DNA of 38,956 nucleotides from Sedimenticola sp. (GTDB lineage Bacteria > Pseudomonadota > Gammaproteobacteria > Chromatiales > Chromatiaceae): positions 1-38,956 of the forward strand of contig JALVEW010000063.1 in assembly GCA_027030425.1 (NCBI GenBank), written 5' to 3'. The position numbers were made by a program, and so were the translations under genes. Position 1 is the stretch's first letter. Every line of letters begins with the position of its first letter. Positions 17,050-25,172 of the stretch are shown piece by piece. Below the pieces are notes generated by a model. The model was not told the origin of the DNA. It did no database searches and saw only the letters and a list, made by a program, of their open reading frames with translations.

Positions 17050-18396
17050 TCATTGCTCTGAAACCTGTTCTGGACTGTTTTTCTGTTCGACAGGCTCCAC
17101 GCCTGCACAAACCACAGACAGGTCCTTGTCCTTGAACATGTTTACTGCCCATTTCTGCTTGGCATACGCCGCCCTGCAATACCATTTGTGCCCTTCCTTG
17201 AGATTCTTTGCAACACCAAGACCATTGGCATAGAGGTTGGCCAGCCCGTACATGGAATCACCATCTCCCTGTGCTATGCCTTTTTTGTACCAGTACATGG
17301 CCTGGCCATAGTCCTGCCCCACGCCATTTCCCTCTGCATACATGGTTCCCAAGGCATACTGCGCTGGCGCATAGCCCTGGGTGGCCGCCTTTTTGGTCCA
17401 CTGGAATGCCTGCTCCGCCCGGTCTGTCAGCTTTTCATCCTTGGCCAGGATCTGGGCCAGGGCATACTGGGACATGGCGTATCCAGCTTTTGCCGCCCGG
17501 GTATACCACTCCCTCGCCTTGGCGGCATCCTTCTCTACGCCAAGCCCCTTGTCATAGGCATAAGCCACATCGTGTTGGGCCGCAACATAGTTGTTTTCTG
17601 CCGCTTTCAGCAGCCACTGAAAGCCTTTCTTTTCATCTTTTTCCAGGTATTTCCCCGTCATGTAGGCCGCACCCAGTTCATACTGTGCACGAGCATACCC
17701 CAGCTCCGCCGCCTTGCGGATATTTGCCAGACCTTCCTTGCTGTTCAAACTCTGACCTCTTGCCGGGTTCAGCATGGCAAGTTCATAAACCGCCTCGGGG
17801 CTCTTGTTCTCCATGGCTTTGCGAAGCCATTTGACGGCTTCACCAATGTCTTTTTCCACCCCCAGGCCATCTCTGTACAGACGTCCCAGGGCCAACTGTG
17901 CCATGACATGATTCCGGGCCGCCGCTTTCTTGAACAAGGACGCCGCTTCAGGAAAGTTTTTCTTCCCCTCTCTCATCAGCAGCAGTGCCAGTGCATACTG
18001 GGCCTGAGCATATCCCTGTGCCGCGGACTTCGACAGCCATTTCTTGGCAGCCTCTACATCCAAAGGCCTGCCTTCTCCCTTGAGATAAGCGATACCCAAA
18101 TTGTATTGCGCCTTGTCATGCCCTAACTCGGCCGCCTTGAGCAGCCAGTTGTTCCCTATTTCCTTGTCAACAGGAACACCCTCTCCCTTCAGGTACATGA
18201 AGCCAACGTTGAACTGCGCCTGCGTATTGCCCTGCTGTGCCAGCGGACGCCAATGAGCCAAGGCTTCCTCATAATTTCCAGCCTCATAGGCCGACAAGCC
18301 TGCGGCATATTCCTGCTCCTGGCCAGAACCCGCCAGTGACATCTGAGAACAGGCCAGAAAGGCCGCTATTATCCAAACCCTTGCAATCCCAATCAT
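17050..18396 (-). CDS. Exported Sel1-repeat protein
   Basis: The 448-residue protein starts with a signal peptide (cleavage near 'SLAGSG') and then consists of about ten Sel1-like tetratricopeptide repeats of about 36 residues, recognised by 'A.Y.LG..Y..G.GV..D...A..W..KAA..G'. Sel1 repeats form protein-binding solenoids, and such proteins occur in exopolysaccharide loci (for example AlgK-like secretion scaffolds). Here it sits between the chain-length and flippase genes, so a periplasmic scaffold role in polysaccharide export is plausible. The C-terminal tail after residue 400 has two cysteines that could pair. ATG 18396 has GGAG nine bases upstream. Confidence 0.87.
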   Translation of the reverse strand: MIGIARVWIIAAFLACSQMSLAGSGQEQEYAAGLSAYEAGNYEEALAHWRPLAQQGNTQAQFNVGFMYLKGEGVPVDKEIGNNWLLKAAELGHDKAQYNLGIAYLKGEGRPLDVEAAKKWLSKSAAQGYAQAQYALALLLMREGKKNFPEAASLFKKAAARNHVMAQLALGRLYRDGLGVEKDIGEAVKWLRKAMENKSPEAVYELAMLNPARGQSLNSKEGLANIRKAAELGYARAQYELGAAYMTGKYLEKDEKKGFQWLLKAAENNYVAAQHDVAYAYDKGLGVEKDAAKAREWYTRAAKAGYAMSQYALAQILAKDEKLTDRAEQAFQWTKKAATQGYAPAQYALGTMYAEGNGVGQDYGQAMYWYKKGIAQGDGDSMYGLANLYANGLGVAKNLKEGHKWYCRAAYAKQKWAVNMFKDKDLSVVCAGVEPVEQKNSPEQVSEQ

Positions 18397-18439
18397 CGAG
18401 CATTACTCCAATCAAAAACCTTCTTTCAGCAGACCACCA

Positions 18440-18467
18440 CCCCTGCAAAAATCAGATCTTGCAGGGG
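18440..18467. promoter_or_regulatory. Nine-bp hairpin in the leader of the Sel1-repeat gene
   Basis: CCCCTGCAA and TTGCAGGGG are separated by 10 bases, 44 bp upstream of the start codon. No T-run follows on either strand, so it is not a standard terminator. It may be an operator or an RNA structure in the leader. Confidence 0.35.
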
Positions 18468-18562
18468 CTTGAAAAACGACGTATTCATACCCTGTCAAAC
18501 AAATGGAGGACGACCGCGTCTTGCTGATATTACGCCTGCAGGCAATTCCGGAGCCAATGGAT

Positions 18563-19912
18563 TCAGGCCTGTATCGCCTTTTCCCGCATTTCCTCAATGA
18601 AGACCATCCCAATGCCCAATACCACGGCCAGAAAAAGGGCCACCAGCAGAATCACCCAACGTGGGATGGATGTTGGCTCGCTGGAAAGAGTCGGCACAGC
18701 CACTGCGCCGGTTTCAATGAAATTGTCCAACTGGCTCTGAATCTCAGCCACCAACTGCTCCTGGTTGCTGATGAGACGTTTCTGATCACTTTTCAGCTTG
18801 GCAATGCCGGCATTGATCTCCGCAATGCTGGCTTTCAGCTTGTCCTGATCAAGAGCATTTTGATCCTTAAGTTTTTGTAACTCAGCCTGGGCTACCAGAA
18901 CCCGCTGTTCCTGTGCCGCCTGCTGACGCAGGTTTTGTTCCAGCTGGCTGTGCAATCGAATCTTGTCATTTTCCAACTTTACGTATAGCAACTCCCTCAG
19001 TTCCGCCAACAGTTTCTGGTTTTCCAGCTTGTCCTTGTCTGCCAGCAGAAGGGAAGCGGTAACGGCGTCATTTCCTGCCTCCTCCGCCAGATTCTCATGC
19101 ATGGTTCTGGTGGCATTGGTTTGCGCTTCGAGTTCCGCAATCTGCTTTTTCACCAGTTCCTTGTGCACGTCGAGATTTTCGATTTGCTGATTGATGGTTG
19201 CGGCCCGGTCCTTGATCGCAGCCAACTCGTTCCTGGCTTCCTGAATCCTGTTCTCGGCGGCTTTAATCTCAACCCCAAAAATATTGGGATCCGCAAGCGC
19301 GCTCAGATCGGCCTGCAATTCACGCAAAATCTTTTCCTGAGGCTTGACCAATGCCTCCAACGTCGTTGGATCACGCAATTCATCCAAGCTGATACGAGCC
19401 TGAGCCAGTGCTGTCTGTATCTTTCTTTTCTGGGAATCTACGAGCTTGCGGTGGTTATTTGCAACGGCGGCGACGATATCCTTGTGTAATTTCTTGTATG
19501 TATCGACATCATCCATGCTGGTTCGGCTCTTGAGCAGCACTACCTCGCTCTTTTTTGGGATGCGAACCTTTACCCTGTAACGGTCCGAACTATCCGTATT
19601 GGCCTTGAATTCATTGATGACCTGCGGCACGAAGGTGTTTTCCAGTTTTGCCTTCACGGTTTCCGGGGCTTCCAGGGGGGTGAGTCCTTCACTGGTGGGT
19701 ATCGCCGCAATTTCCAGCGATGTGTTCAAATCATAAGCTTTGGGCAGAACCAGCGCCAATACCAGCCCCGCCACAACGACACTGGTGGCCGTCTTGAAGA
19801 ACAGCTTTCTGCGTCGGTTCAGGATTCGCCAGATCTCGACCAAGCTCACCTCCTGGTTCTGCGCAGGCAATGAGATGCTTGCATCATCTGAATCAGGCAG
19901 TACATTTTTCAT
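18563..19912 (-). CDS. Wzz/GumC-like polysaccharide chain-length determinant protein
   Basis: A 449-residue polysaccharide co-polymerase. The N-terminus contains 'VSLVEIWRILNRRRKLFF' followed by a membrane helix (about residues 41-57); a second helix lies near residues 418-437 with a short cytoplasmic tail. In between is a long, mostly helical coiled-coil region rich in Glu, Lys, Gln and Ala (about 150-390), as in the large Wzc/GumC periplasmic domains. There is no fused tyrosine kinase. It would set chain length and may organise the export machinery. It is the first gene of the leftward polysaccharide run. Confidence 0.88.
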   Translation of the reverse strand: MKNVLPDSDDASISLPAQNQEVSLVEIWRILNRRRKLFFKTATSVVVAGLVLALVLPKAYDLNTSLEIAAIPTSEGLTPLEAPETVKAKLENTFVPQVINEFKANTDSSDRYRVKVRIPKKSEVVLLKSRTSMDDVDTYKKLHKDIVAAVANNHRKLVDSQKRKIQTALAQARISLDELRDPTTLEALVKPQEKILRELQADLSALADPNIFGVEIKAAENRIQEARNELAAIKDRAATINQQIENLDVHKELVKKQIAELEAQTNATRTMHENLAEEAGNDAVTASLLLADKDKLENQKLLAELRELLYVKLENDKIRLHSQLEQNLRQQAAQEQRVLVAQAELQKLKDQNALDQDKLKASIAEINAGIAKLKSDQKRLISNQEQLVAEIQSQLDNFIETGAVAVPTLSSEPTSIPRWVILLVALFLAVVLGIGMVFIEEMREKAIQA

Positions 19913-19941
19913 TGGACAATTCCAACCGCAAAATCAACGGA

Positions 19942-19973
19942 AAATAATAACACAGCCCCTGGGGAGCTGTGGG
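19942..19973 (-). terminator. Possible terminator or attenuator between the SCO and Wzz-like genes
   Basis: Read leftward, a CACAGC / GCTGTG stem around a GC-rich loop is followed by TTATTATTTT. It fits termination after the SCO gene. It lies only about 30 bp before the Wzz-like start codon, so a promoter for that gene must overlap it, or it works as an attenuator. Confidence 0.45.
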
Positions 19974-20071
19974 GTTCACGCAACATCAATGGGCCCAGCC
20001 CCATGGACAAGCATGGCTCCCGACAAAACGGAAAACAGTCTGGATATTCGGCAAAAGGCACCACGATTGAA

Positions 20072-20665
20072 TCAGTTACCGTCCAGAACATAGCGAATGG
20101 CCTCGGTGATGACTTCCGAAGGCGTGTCATGGGGAAGGATGAAACGCAGCTCACCGCCAGGGCCGATGAGATAGGTGGCCGCTGAGTGGTTCACCGCATA
20201 ACCGAAGGCGGAACCTTCCAGCTCCACCTTGGAATACCTTGCCCCATACAGCGTTGCCGCTTGGGCGATCTCCTTTTCCGTGCCCGTCACGCCAATTAAT
20301 CGGGGATGAAAATAGGCCACGTATTCCTTCAGACGTTCCGGCGTATCCCGTTCGGGATCGACACTGACAAAAACACCGATCACTGTCTTCAGTTCATCAC
20401 TTTCCAGTCCGTTCAGGGCCTGGGTCATATAAGACAGGGAAGTTGGGCAGACATCCGGACACTTGGTGTAACCGAAATACAGCAACACTACCTTGCCACG
20501 CAAATCCTCCAGGGAAAAACTTTCGTCCCCCATGTGCAGAGTGAAATCTCCTCCCGGTGGCGCATTCGCTACCTTGGGCAGTCTTCCATCCTGCGCAGTT
20601 TGGTTCTCTGCCAGCAGGGGAAGCGCTACGACTGCGGCAAACAGCAATACCATCAAACGATACAT
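20072..20665 (-). CDS. SCO1/SenC-family copper protein
   Basis: A 197-residue thioredoxin-fold protein with a signal peptide (residues 1-19). 'YFGYTKCPDVCPTSL' supplies the copper-binding CxxxC pair (C69, C73) and 'YAVNHS' the third ligand (H160). Family members deliver copper to the CuA site of cytochrome c oxidase or act as thiol-disulfide reductases in the periplasm. GGAGG lies eight bases before ATG 20665. It is placed downstream of glrR (65 bp), not beside oxidase genes, and a second SCO gene exists at 27192-27782, so the two may have divided the work. Confidence 0.92.
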   Translation of the reverse strand: MYRLMVLLFAAVVALPLLAENQTAQDGRLPKVANAPPGGDFTLHMGDESFSLEDLRGKVVLLYFGYTKCPDVCPTSLSYMTQALNGLESDELKTVIGVFVSVDPERDTPERLKEYVAYFHPRLIGVTGTEKEIAQAATLYGARYSKVELEGSAFGYAVNHSAATYLIGPGGELRFILPHDTPSEVITEAIRYVLDGN

Positions 20666-20730
20666 CTCAGGAACCTCCGAAGAATTGTTGTTTCCTGCAT
20701 TGGGATCTTATTGCCGCCCTGTTTGGGGTG

Positions 20731-22125
20731 TCATTCCCTGCGGAACAGCGCCGGCTCCAGCTCATGCCGGTGCAACAGGCGGTAGAACTCCGTGCGGTTG
20801 CGCTTTGCCAGGCGGGCTGCCCGGCTGACGTTGCCTGCCGTGGCCTGCAATAACCCCACCAGATAATCACGCTCGAATTCCTGGTGCGCCTGAGCCAGGG
20901 GAAGGATCTCGTCCTGTCTGTGGCGCAGGGCCTCCCTGACCAGCTTGTCGGAGATCACTGGTGTGGGTGAAAGCGCTGCCGCCTGCTCCACCACGTTGAG
21001 CAATTGGCGCACGTTTCCCGGCCAGGGAGCCAGCATCAGGGTCCGCATGGCCTCGGTTGAGAAACGGCGGGCCCTGCAACCCCGCTCGCCAGCCTGCTGC
21101 AGAAAATGCCGCGCCAGCAAGGGAATATCCTCCCGCCGCCGGGACAAAGGGGGAATCTCCAGCATCACCACGTTCAGACGATAGTACAGGTCTTCCCGGA
21201 ACCGCCCTTCCTCTATGGCCTGTTCCAGATTGGCATGAGTGGCCGCCACCACCCTCACATCCACGGGGAAGGACTCACTGGAACCCACAGGCCGCACCTC
21301 ACCATCTTCCAGCACCCGTAGCAGCTTGGCCTGAAACTCCACGGGCATGTCACCGATCTCATCGAGGAACAGTGTGCCGCCATCCGCGGATTCAAACAAG
21401 CCCTTGCGGTTGCTGGTAGCCCCGGTGAAGGCGCCACGGCGGTGACCGAAGAGTTCAGATTCCAGCAGGTTTTCTGGGATGGCGGCACAGTTTACCGGCA
21501 GAAAGGGCGCCTCCTTTCGGGGACTGGCACGATGCAGGGCACGAGCCAGCAGTTCCTTGCCCGTGCCGCTGGGGCTCTGGATGAGCACGCTCACCTCCGT
21601 CTGGGCCACCCGGCGGGCCTTTTCCAGCAGCGCCTCCATGGCGGCGCTCTCGCCGATAATACCGGCGCGCCAATCCTCAGCCTTGCCCGGTAGTGCAGGA
21701 TCTTCCGGATGCAGCTGCCCCAGGGCATCCTGGATGCTCTGCAGAAGCTCCCTGCCATCAAAGGGCTTGGTGAGATAGCTGAACATGCCCTTGCGGGTAG
21801 CACGCACTGCATCCGGAATGCTGCCGTGGGCAGTGAGCATGATCACCGGCAGAGCCGGCGCCTGTTTCTGTATGGCGTCGAACAGGGCCATGCCGTCCAT
21901 GCCCTGCATGCGCAGGTCTGTGATGACCAAGTGGGGTCGCCGGGCGCTTATCCTGCCCAGGGCCTGGCGCCCGCTGGCGGCCGTTTCCACAAGGTAGCCA
22001 TTGGCCTGCAGGCGCAGGGAAATAAGCTTGAGCAGCCCCGGATCATCGTCCACCACCAGTATCCGGTGATGACCGGGCGGGGAGCTTGTCGGCTGCAGGG
22101 GCGATGAAAGACTGTTCCTTTTCAT
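20731..22125 (-). CDS. glrR: Sigma-54-dependent response regulator GlrR
   Basis: Three domains are clear in 464 residues. The receiver (about 21-135) has the acidic 'VVDDDPG', the phosphoacceptor in 'VITDLRM' and 'LTKPF'. The AAA+ domain (about 150-385) has Walker A 'SPSGTGKE', the sigma-54 contact motif 'GAFTGA' and Walker B 'LFLDEIGD'. A Fis-type helix-turn-helix ends the protein. The gene order kinase-QseG-regulator matches the glrK-qseG-glrR operon of enterobacteria, where GlrR drives sigma-54 promoters through TGTC-N10-GACA sites. Only one plausible start, ATG 22125, precedes the receiver, giving an unusual 83-bp overlap with the lipoprotein gene. Confidence 0.93.
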   Translation of the reverse strand: MKRNSLSSPLQPTSSPPGHHRILVVDDDPGLLKLISLRLQANGYLVETAASGRQALGRISARRPHLVITDLRMQGMDGMALFDAIQKQAPALPVIMLTAHGSIPDAVRATRKGMFSYLTKPFDGRELLQSIQDALGQLHPEDPALPGKAEDWRAGIIGESAAMEALLEKARRVAQTEVSVLIQSPSGTGKELLARALHRASPRKEAPFLPVNCAAIPENLLESELFGHRRGAFTGATSNRKGLFESADGGTLFLDEIGDMPVEFQAKLLRVLEDGEVRPVGSSESFPVDVRVVAATHANLEQAIEEGRFREDLYYRLNVVMLEIPPLSRRREDIPLLARHFLQQAGERGCRARRFSTEAMRTLMLAPWPGNVRQLLNVVEQAAALSPTPVISDKLVREALRHRQDEILPLAQAHQEFERDYLVGLLQATAGNVSRAARLAKRNRTEFYRLLHRHELEPALFRRE

Positions 22126-22636
22126 TGATGTTCTGCTCTATCTGTTTGAGTTGCTGCAACCGGAAGTCCAAATCCTTCAGCCGCATCAATAGCTCTTTGT
22201 TCCTGGCCTTTTGCCTGCTCAGGCGATGCTGCAGTTCCAGGTTACGCAACCTCAGTTTGCGCTCGTGCCACAGCCGGTCACGCAGGAGCATGGCCAGCTG
22301 TCGGGCCTGGACCTTCTCCTGCAGGACACCGGTCTCGAGAAGCTCCTCGGCGAGCTTCAACGCCTGCGCTCTTTCGGCAGCCCGCCCCTGGCTATAGACC
22401 AGAGCAAGCCGCAGTTGATCGCATCCATCCCGCGACAAGACGTGGCGCTGCTGCAGGTCCTTCACGAAGCCTTCCCAACCTCCCCGGTCCATAGAAGCCC
22501 CGGTGGCATAATCCGCCAGCAGGTCAGGGCAGTCCTGGGCCGGCCCTTGCACCGGGGAAGAGGCAGGGGATACCGACTCCTGAATGGAGGCACAACCGGC
22601 AAGCAGCAATGCCGGCAACAGCAACAACTTGTTCAT
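22043..22636 (-). CDS. qseG: QseG-like outer-membrane lipoprotein
   Basis: A 197-residue lipoprotein: the lipobox 'LLLAGC' puts the lipidated cysteine near residue 15. The rest is mostly helical, and the C-terminal 90 residues form a charged coiled coil ('RDRLWHERKLRLRNLELQH' region). Position between glrK and glrR identifies it as the QseG counterpart, which in E. coli binds and stimulates the kinase from the outer membrane. Sequence similarity to QseG is modest by eye, so the name rests largely on synteny. ATG 22636 overlaps the kinase stop (ATGA) and follows an AAGAG ribosome site. Its 3' end overlaps glrR by 83 bp. Confidence 0.8.
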   Translation of the reverse strand: MNKLLLLPALLLAGCASIQESVSPASSPVQGPAQDCPDLLADYATGASMDRGGWEGFVKDLQQRHVLSRDGCDQLRLALVYSQGRAAERAQALKLAEELLETGVLQEKVQARQLAMLLRDRLWHERKLRLRNLELQHRLSRQKARNKELLMRLKDLDFRLQQLKQIEQNINEKEQSFIAPAADKLPARSSPDTGGGR

Positions 22637-24066
22637 GTCTCTTCCCACACCGGTAAGCTGACCCGAAAATGAGCACCCTGCTCCTTGTCCAGGAGTTCCA
22701 CCGATCCCCCATGCATGTCCAGATATCTCCTCACCAGAGACAGCCCCAACCCCGTACCCCGCACCGGGCCGGTGGAAGGCGATCTACCCTGGAAGAAAGG
22801 TTCAAACAGGTGCTGCCGGTCCTCCCGAGCCACGCCCCAACCCTGGTCTATGACATCCATGATCGCCTGATGGTTCTCCCGGCGCAGGGAAATTGAGACC
22901 TGGGTACCATCCGGGGAGTACTTGATGGCATTGGAGAGCAGGTTGTCGATGACCACCTGCAGCTGCTTCTCATCCCCATTCACCATCACCGGTTCCAGGT
23001 CCAGCTTCACCTTCATGCTTCGGCTCTTCAGGGTCAGTTCGTGCTTATTCACCGCGGCTGGCACCAGGGTGGAAATATCCAGGGGCTGCCTGCGCGAAAG
23101 TTTCTCTTCCGACAGGGCCAGGTTGAAATTCAGCAGGCTTTCCACCTGCGTCTGCAACTGCAGGCTGTTTTCCCGGAGAATGCCCGTCACCTCGGCCTGG
23201 TCCGCCGTCAGTTTCCCCATGATGCCTTCATCCAGCAGTTCCGCCGCCTCACGGATGGCAGTGAGGGGGGTCTTCAGCTCGTGGGAAACATGGTGCAGGA
23301 AACTCGTCTTTTGCTCCTGCAGAGCAATCAAGCGGCGGCGCAGCCAGTCCAGCTGTTCACCGAGCTCGTATACATCCTGGGGCCCTCTCACCCTTATGGG
23401 ACCGGACAGCTCACCGCCGCCCAGCTGGCGTATGGCCCTGCCCAGCCGGCGCAGGGAATTGGAAATCAGCACGCTGAAGATCACCGCAATGAGCAGGGCC
23501 ACGGGAATCAGCACCCCCGCCTGCCAGAGCAGCAGCTTTCTCAGGGAATCCATCTGCTCATTGATATGCCGGCTCTCCCGGGACACCAGGGCTGTGACGT
23601 CAAAGGGAATGGGCGCCACAAGATCCGCCAGCTGCTCATCCTCCCGCAGGCGTTTCTCCCCGTCGACCAGGCGGGCCGGGGCCAGAAGCAATTTCTGGTA
23701 GAGCCGGAACTCGTTCTTCCGCAGCTGATCCAGCCGCGATGACAGCACCGTATCCCGGGGCAGCAGGCTCAGCAGGCGCTCCATCTCCTCCAGGAACTGC
23801 TGTCGCTGGTTCTCATAACGGGAAAGAATGGCATCGTCTCCCAGCACCAGGTACTGGAGAGCGCTGCGCTCCATGTTCAGAGCCTGCCCCGCTATGAGCC
23901 GCCCGGACTCCACCGCCGAGGTGGACACATGCACCGCCTGCTGCACTTTCTCCGCCAGCCGATCCACCTGCACCATGGTATTGAGCAATCCCAGGGCAAG
24001 GGGAATGGCGGCTAGAAAGAAACCCAGCAGGGTAAGCTGGAGTATGGATGCTGGCCTGATCGACAT
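22633..24066 (-). CDS. glrK: Sensor histidine kinase GlrK (QseE)
   Basis: A 477-residue membrane kinase from ATG 24066; the open frame upstream (to 24201) lacks kinase-like features and covers the regulatory sites, so it is discarded. One membrane helix near residues 10-30 and one near 170-195 bracket a periplasmic helical sensor domain. HAMP follows, then HisKA with 'HHVSHELKTPLTAIREA' (phosphorylated His) and the ATPase domain with 'VIDNLLSNAIKYSPDGTQ' (N box), 'DQGWGV' (G1) and 'GTGLGLSLV' (G2). It pairs with GlrR and responds to envelope state in E. coli; the signal here is unknown. Confidence 0.92.
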   Translation of the reverse strand: MSIRPASILQLTLLGFFLAAIPLALGLLNTMVQVDRLAEKVQQAVHVSTSAVESGRLIAGQALNMERSALQYLVLGDDAILSRYENQRQQFLEEMERLLSLLPRDTVLSSRLDQLRKNEFRLYQKLLLAPARLVDGEKRLREDEQLADLVAPIPFDVTALVSRESRHINEQMDSLRKLLLWQAGVLIPVALLIAVIFSVLISNSLRRLGRAIRQLGGGELSGPIRVRGPQDVYELGEQLDWLRRRLIALQEQKTSFLHHVSHELKTPLTAIREAAELLDEGIMGKLTADQAEVTGILRENSLQLQTQVESLLNFNLALSEEKLSRRQPLDISTLVPAAVNKHELTLKSRSMKVKLDLEPVMVNGDEKQLQVVIDNLLSNAIKYSPDGTQVSISLRRENHQAIMDVIDQGWGVAREDRQHLFEPFFQGRSPSTGPVRGTGLGLSLVRRYLDMHGGSVELLDKEQGAHFRVSLPVWEET

Positions 24067-24103
24067 GCTCTGATTCTGCCAAACAAATCCTTCGTGCACG
24101 AAC

Positions 24104-24121
24104 TGTCGCCAACCAGCGACA
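24104..24121. promoter_or_regulatory. GlrR binding site 1 (TGTC-N10-GACA)
   Basis: A perfect TGTC-N10-GACA match, the GlrR operator described upstream of glmY in enterobacteria. It is 38 bp before glrK and about 160 bp before the expected start of the sigma-54 transcript, so it could serve activation of the EF-hand gene, autoregulation of glrK, or both. Confidence 0.75.
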
Positions 24122-24160
24122 CCTGGATATCCACTGACTGTCGGACATCCGCACCGGCAG

Positions 24161-24178
24161 TGTCTCCATACAGCGACA
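24161..24178. promoter_or_regulatory. GlrR binding site 2 (TGTC-N10-GACA)
   Basis: A second perfect TGTC-N10-GACA site, 57 bp from the first, centred about 100 bp upstream of the expected sigma-54 start. A partial site (TGTC and GACA close together, 24139-24147) lies between the two. Enhancer sites at this distance suit an AAA+ activator that loops to the promoter. Confidence 0.75.
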
Positions 24179-24245
24179 GGATGCATCTTCCCGGAATCCA
24201 CTGGATAACAAACAATACCGTGTTATTTCAATTAGTTATAAATCA

Positions 24246-24261
24246 TGGCACAGGAGTTGCT
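24246..24261 (+). promoter_or_regulatory. Sigma-54 promoter of the EF-hand gene
   Basis: TGGCAC, five bases, then TTGCT: the -24/-12 sigma-54 consensus with the invariant GG and GC at correct spacing. The predicted transcript starts near 24272 and gives a leader of about 60 bases before ATG 24333. Confidence 0.85.
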
Positions 24262-24332
24262 AAAACCAGAGCACAGACCGAAACCAGGTCTGTATGACAA
24301 CCAATCCAATATGTAAGAAAAGGAGCTATATC

Positions 24333-24611
24333 ATGTCTAAGAAAATTGTTCTCGCTGCCCTGGGCACTCTGTTTACTGCCGGCAGCATCGCCGGAAGCGC
24401 CTTCACGGCCCTGGACAGGGATCTGAACGGCAATATCAGCAAGCAGGAAGCCTCTGCGGTGCCCAGCCTGGCCGAGCAGTGGAATTCCCTGGACAAGGAC
24501 GGCAGCGGCGACCTCAGCAAAGAGGAGTTCCAGGCTTTCGAAAACGCCAATGAACCTGGCGAGGACACTTCCATGCTGAAAGACGCACCCAGGACTTCCC
24601 AGGGCAAGTGA
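24333..24611 (+). CDS. Small exported EF-hand calcium-binding protein
   Basis: A 92-residue product with a signal peptide (about residues 1-23) and two canonical 12-residue EF-hand loops: D28-E39 (D.D.NGNI...E) and D54-E65 (D.DGSGDL...E), with acidic residues at positions 1, 3 and 12. It is therefore expected to bind calcium in the periplasm or outside the cell. The start follows an AAGGAG site eight bases upstream; an earlier frame start (24294) has no ribosome site. It is divergent from glrK and has a sigma-54 promoter with GlrR-type operators, so it is likely a GlrR target. No partner is evident. Confidence 0.92.
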   Translation: MSKKIVLAALGTLFTAGSIAGSAFTALDRDLNGNISKQEASAVPSLAEQWNSLDKDGSGDLSKEEFQAFENANEPGEDTSMLKDAPRTSQGK

Positions 24612-24665
24612 AGGCGAAGGAACATAAAAATGTTCTGAAGCAGGCCTGAGTCTTTTGCTCAGGCC

Positions 24666-24700
24666 GCCCCGTCGTCAGTTTGATGGCGGGGCCTTTTTCT
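24666..24700 (+). terminator. Rho-independent terminator of the EF-hand gene
   Basis: GCCCCGTC and GGCGGGGC form a GC-rich stem around an 11-base loop, followed by CTTTTTCTTTC. It closes the sigma-54 transcript. Confidence 0.8.
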
Positions 24701-24707
24701 TTCAGCC

Positions 24708-24735
24708 GAAAAAAAGCCCGCTGCATGGCGGGCTT
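24708..24735 (-). terminator. Rho-independent terminator of the tRNA gene
   Basis: Read leftward, AAGCCCGC / GCGGGCTT form an 8-bp stem with a 6-base loop, followed by a run of seven T. It sits 24 bp after the tRNA 3' end. Confidence 0.85.
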
Positions 24736-24758
24736 CCTGTCGGCAGGGGTATCTAGTA

Positions 24759-24834
<76 letters not shown>

Positions 24835-24870
24835 GGGGTCAGGCCACGCAGCGCGCGACCAAGGCGGCAT

Positions 24871-24899
24871 ATTTAAGCCGCCCGGGAAGATTTAGTCAA
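24871..24899 (-). promoter_or_regulatory. Promoter of tRNA-Phe
   Basis: Read leftward, TTGACT and TTAAAT are 17 bp apart, and the GC-rich stretch GCCGCC after the -10 is typical of growth-rate-controlled stable RNA promoters. The tRNA 5' end is about 36 bp downstream of the -10. Confidence 0.65.
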
Positions 24900-24905
24900 G
24901 CAAAA

Positions 24906-25172
24906 TCACAGCTTGATATTGAATTCCGGCGGCCTGGCCGGACCGCTGAAGAAGAACTTTTCCATTTCCTCCTCCAGAAACTTGCGGTGTTCCGGGTTCA
25001 CAGGAGACAGGCGGTGTTCGTTGAGCAGTATGGTCTGCTGGGCCAGCCATTCCTTCCAGGCCTCCTTGGAAACATTTTCGAAAATCCGCTTGCCCAGCTC
25101 GCCAGGGTAGGGCTGACGGTCGAGGCCCTCGGCCTCCCTGCCCAGCCTGACGCATTTCACCATTCGAGTCAT
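24906..25172 (-). CDS. yggX: YggX-family Fe(II) trafficking protein
   Basis: An 88-residue protein matching YggX nearly end to end: '[20 protein letters not shown]' with the conserved cysteine near residue 7, '[19 protein letters not shown]' and '[20 protein letters not shown]'. The family protects iron-sulfur proteins and is proposed to handle iron in oxidative stress. Its ATG overlaps the mutY stop by four bases, and the mutY-yggX pair is conserved in gammaproteobacteria, which fits because MutY carries a 4Fe-4S cluster. Confidence 0.97.
   Translation of the reverse strand: MTRMVKCVRLGREAEGLDRQPYPGELGKRIFENVSKEAWKEWLAQQTILLNEHRLSPVNPEHRKFLEEEMEKFFFSGPARPPEFNIKL

Noticed and set aside
24067-24201. 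N-terminal extension of the kinase GlrK
   Set aside because: It would cover the GlrR sites and adds a Cys/Trp-rich stretch absent from the family; ATG 24066 gives a normal membrane-helix start.
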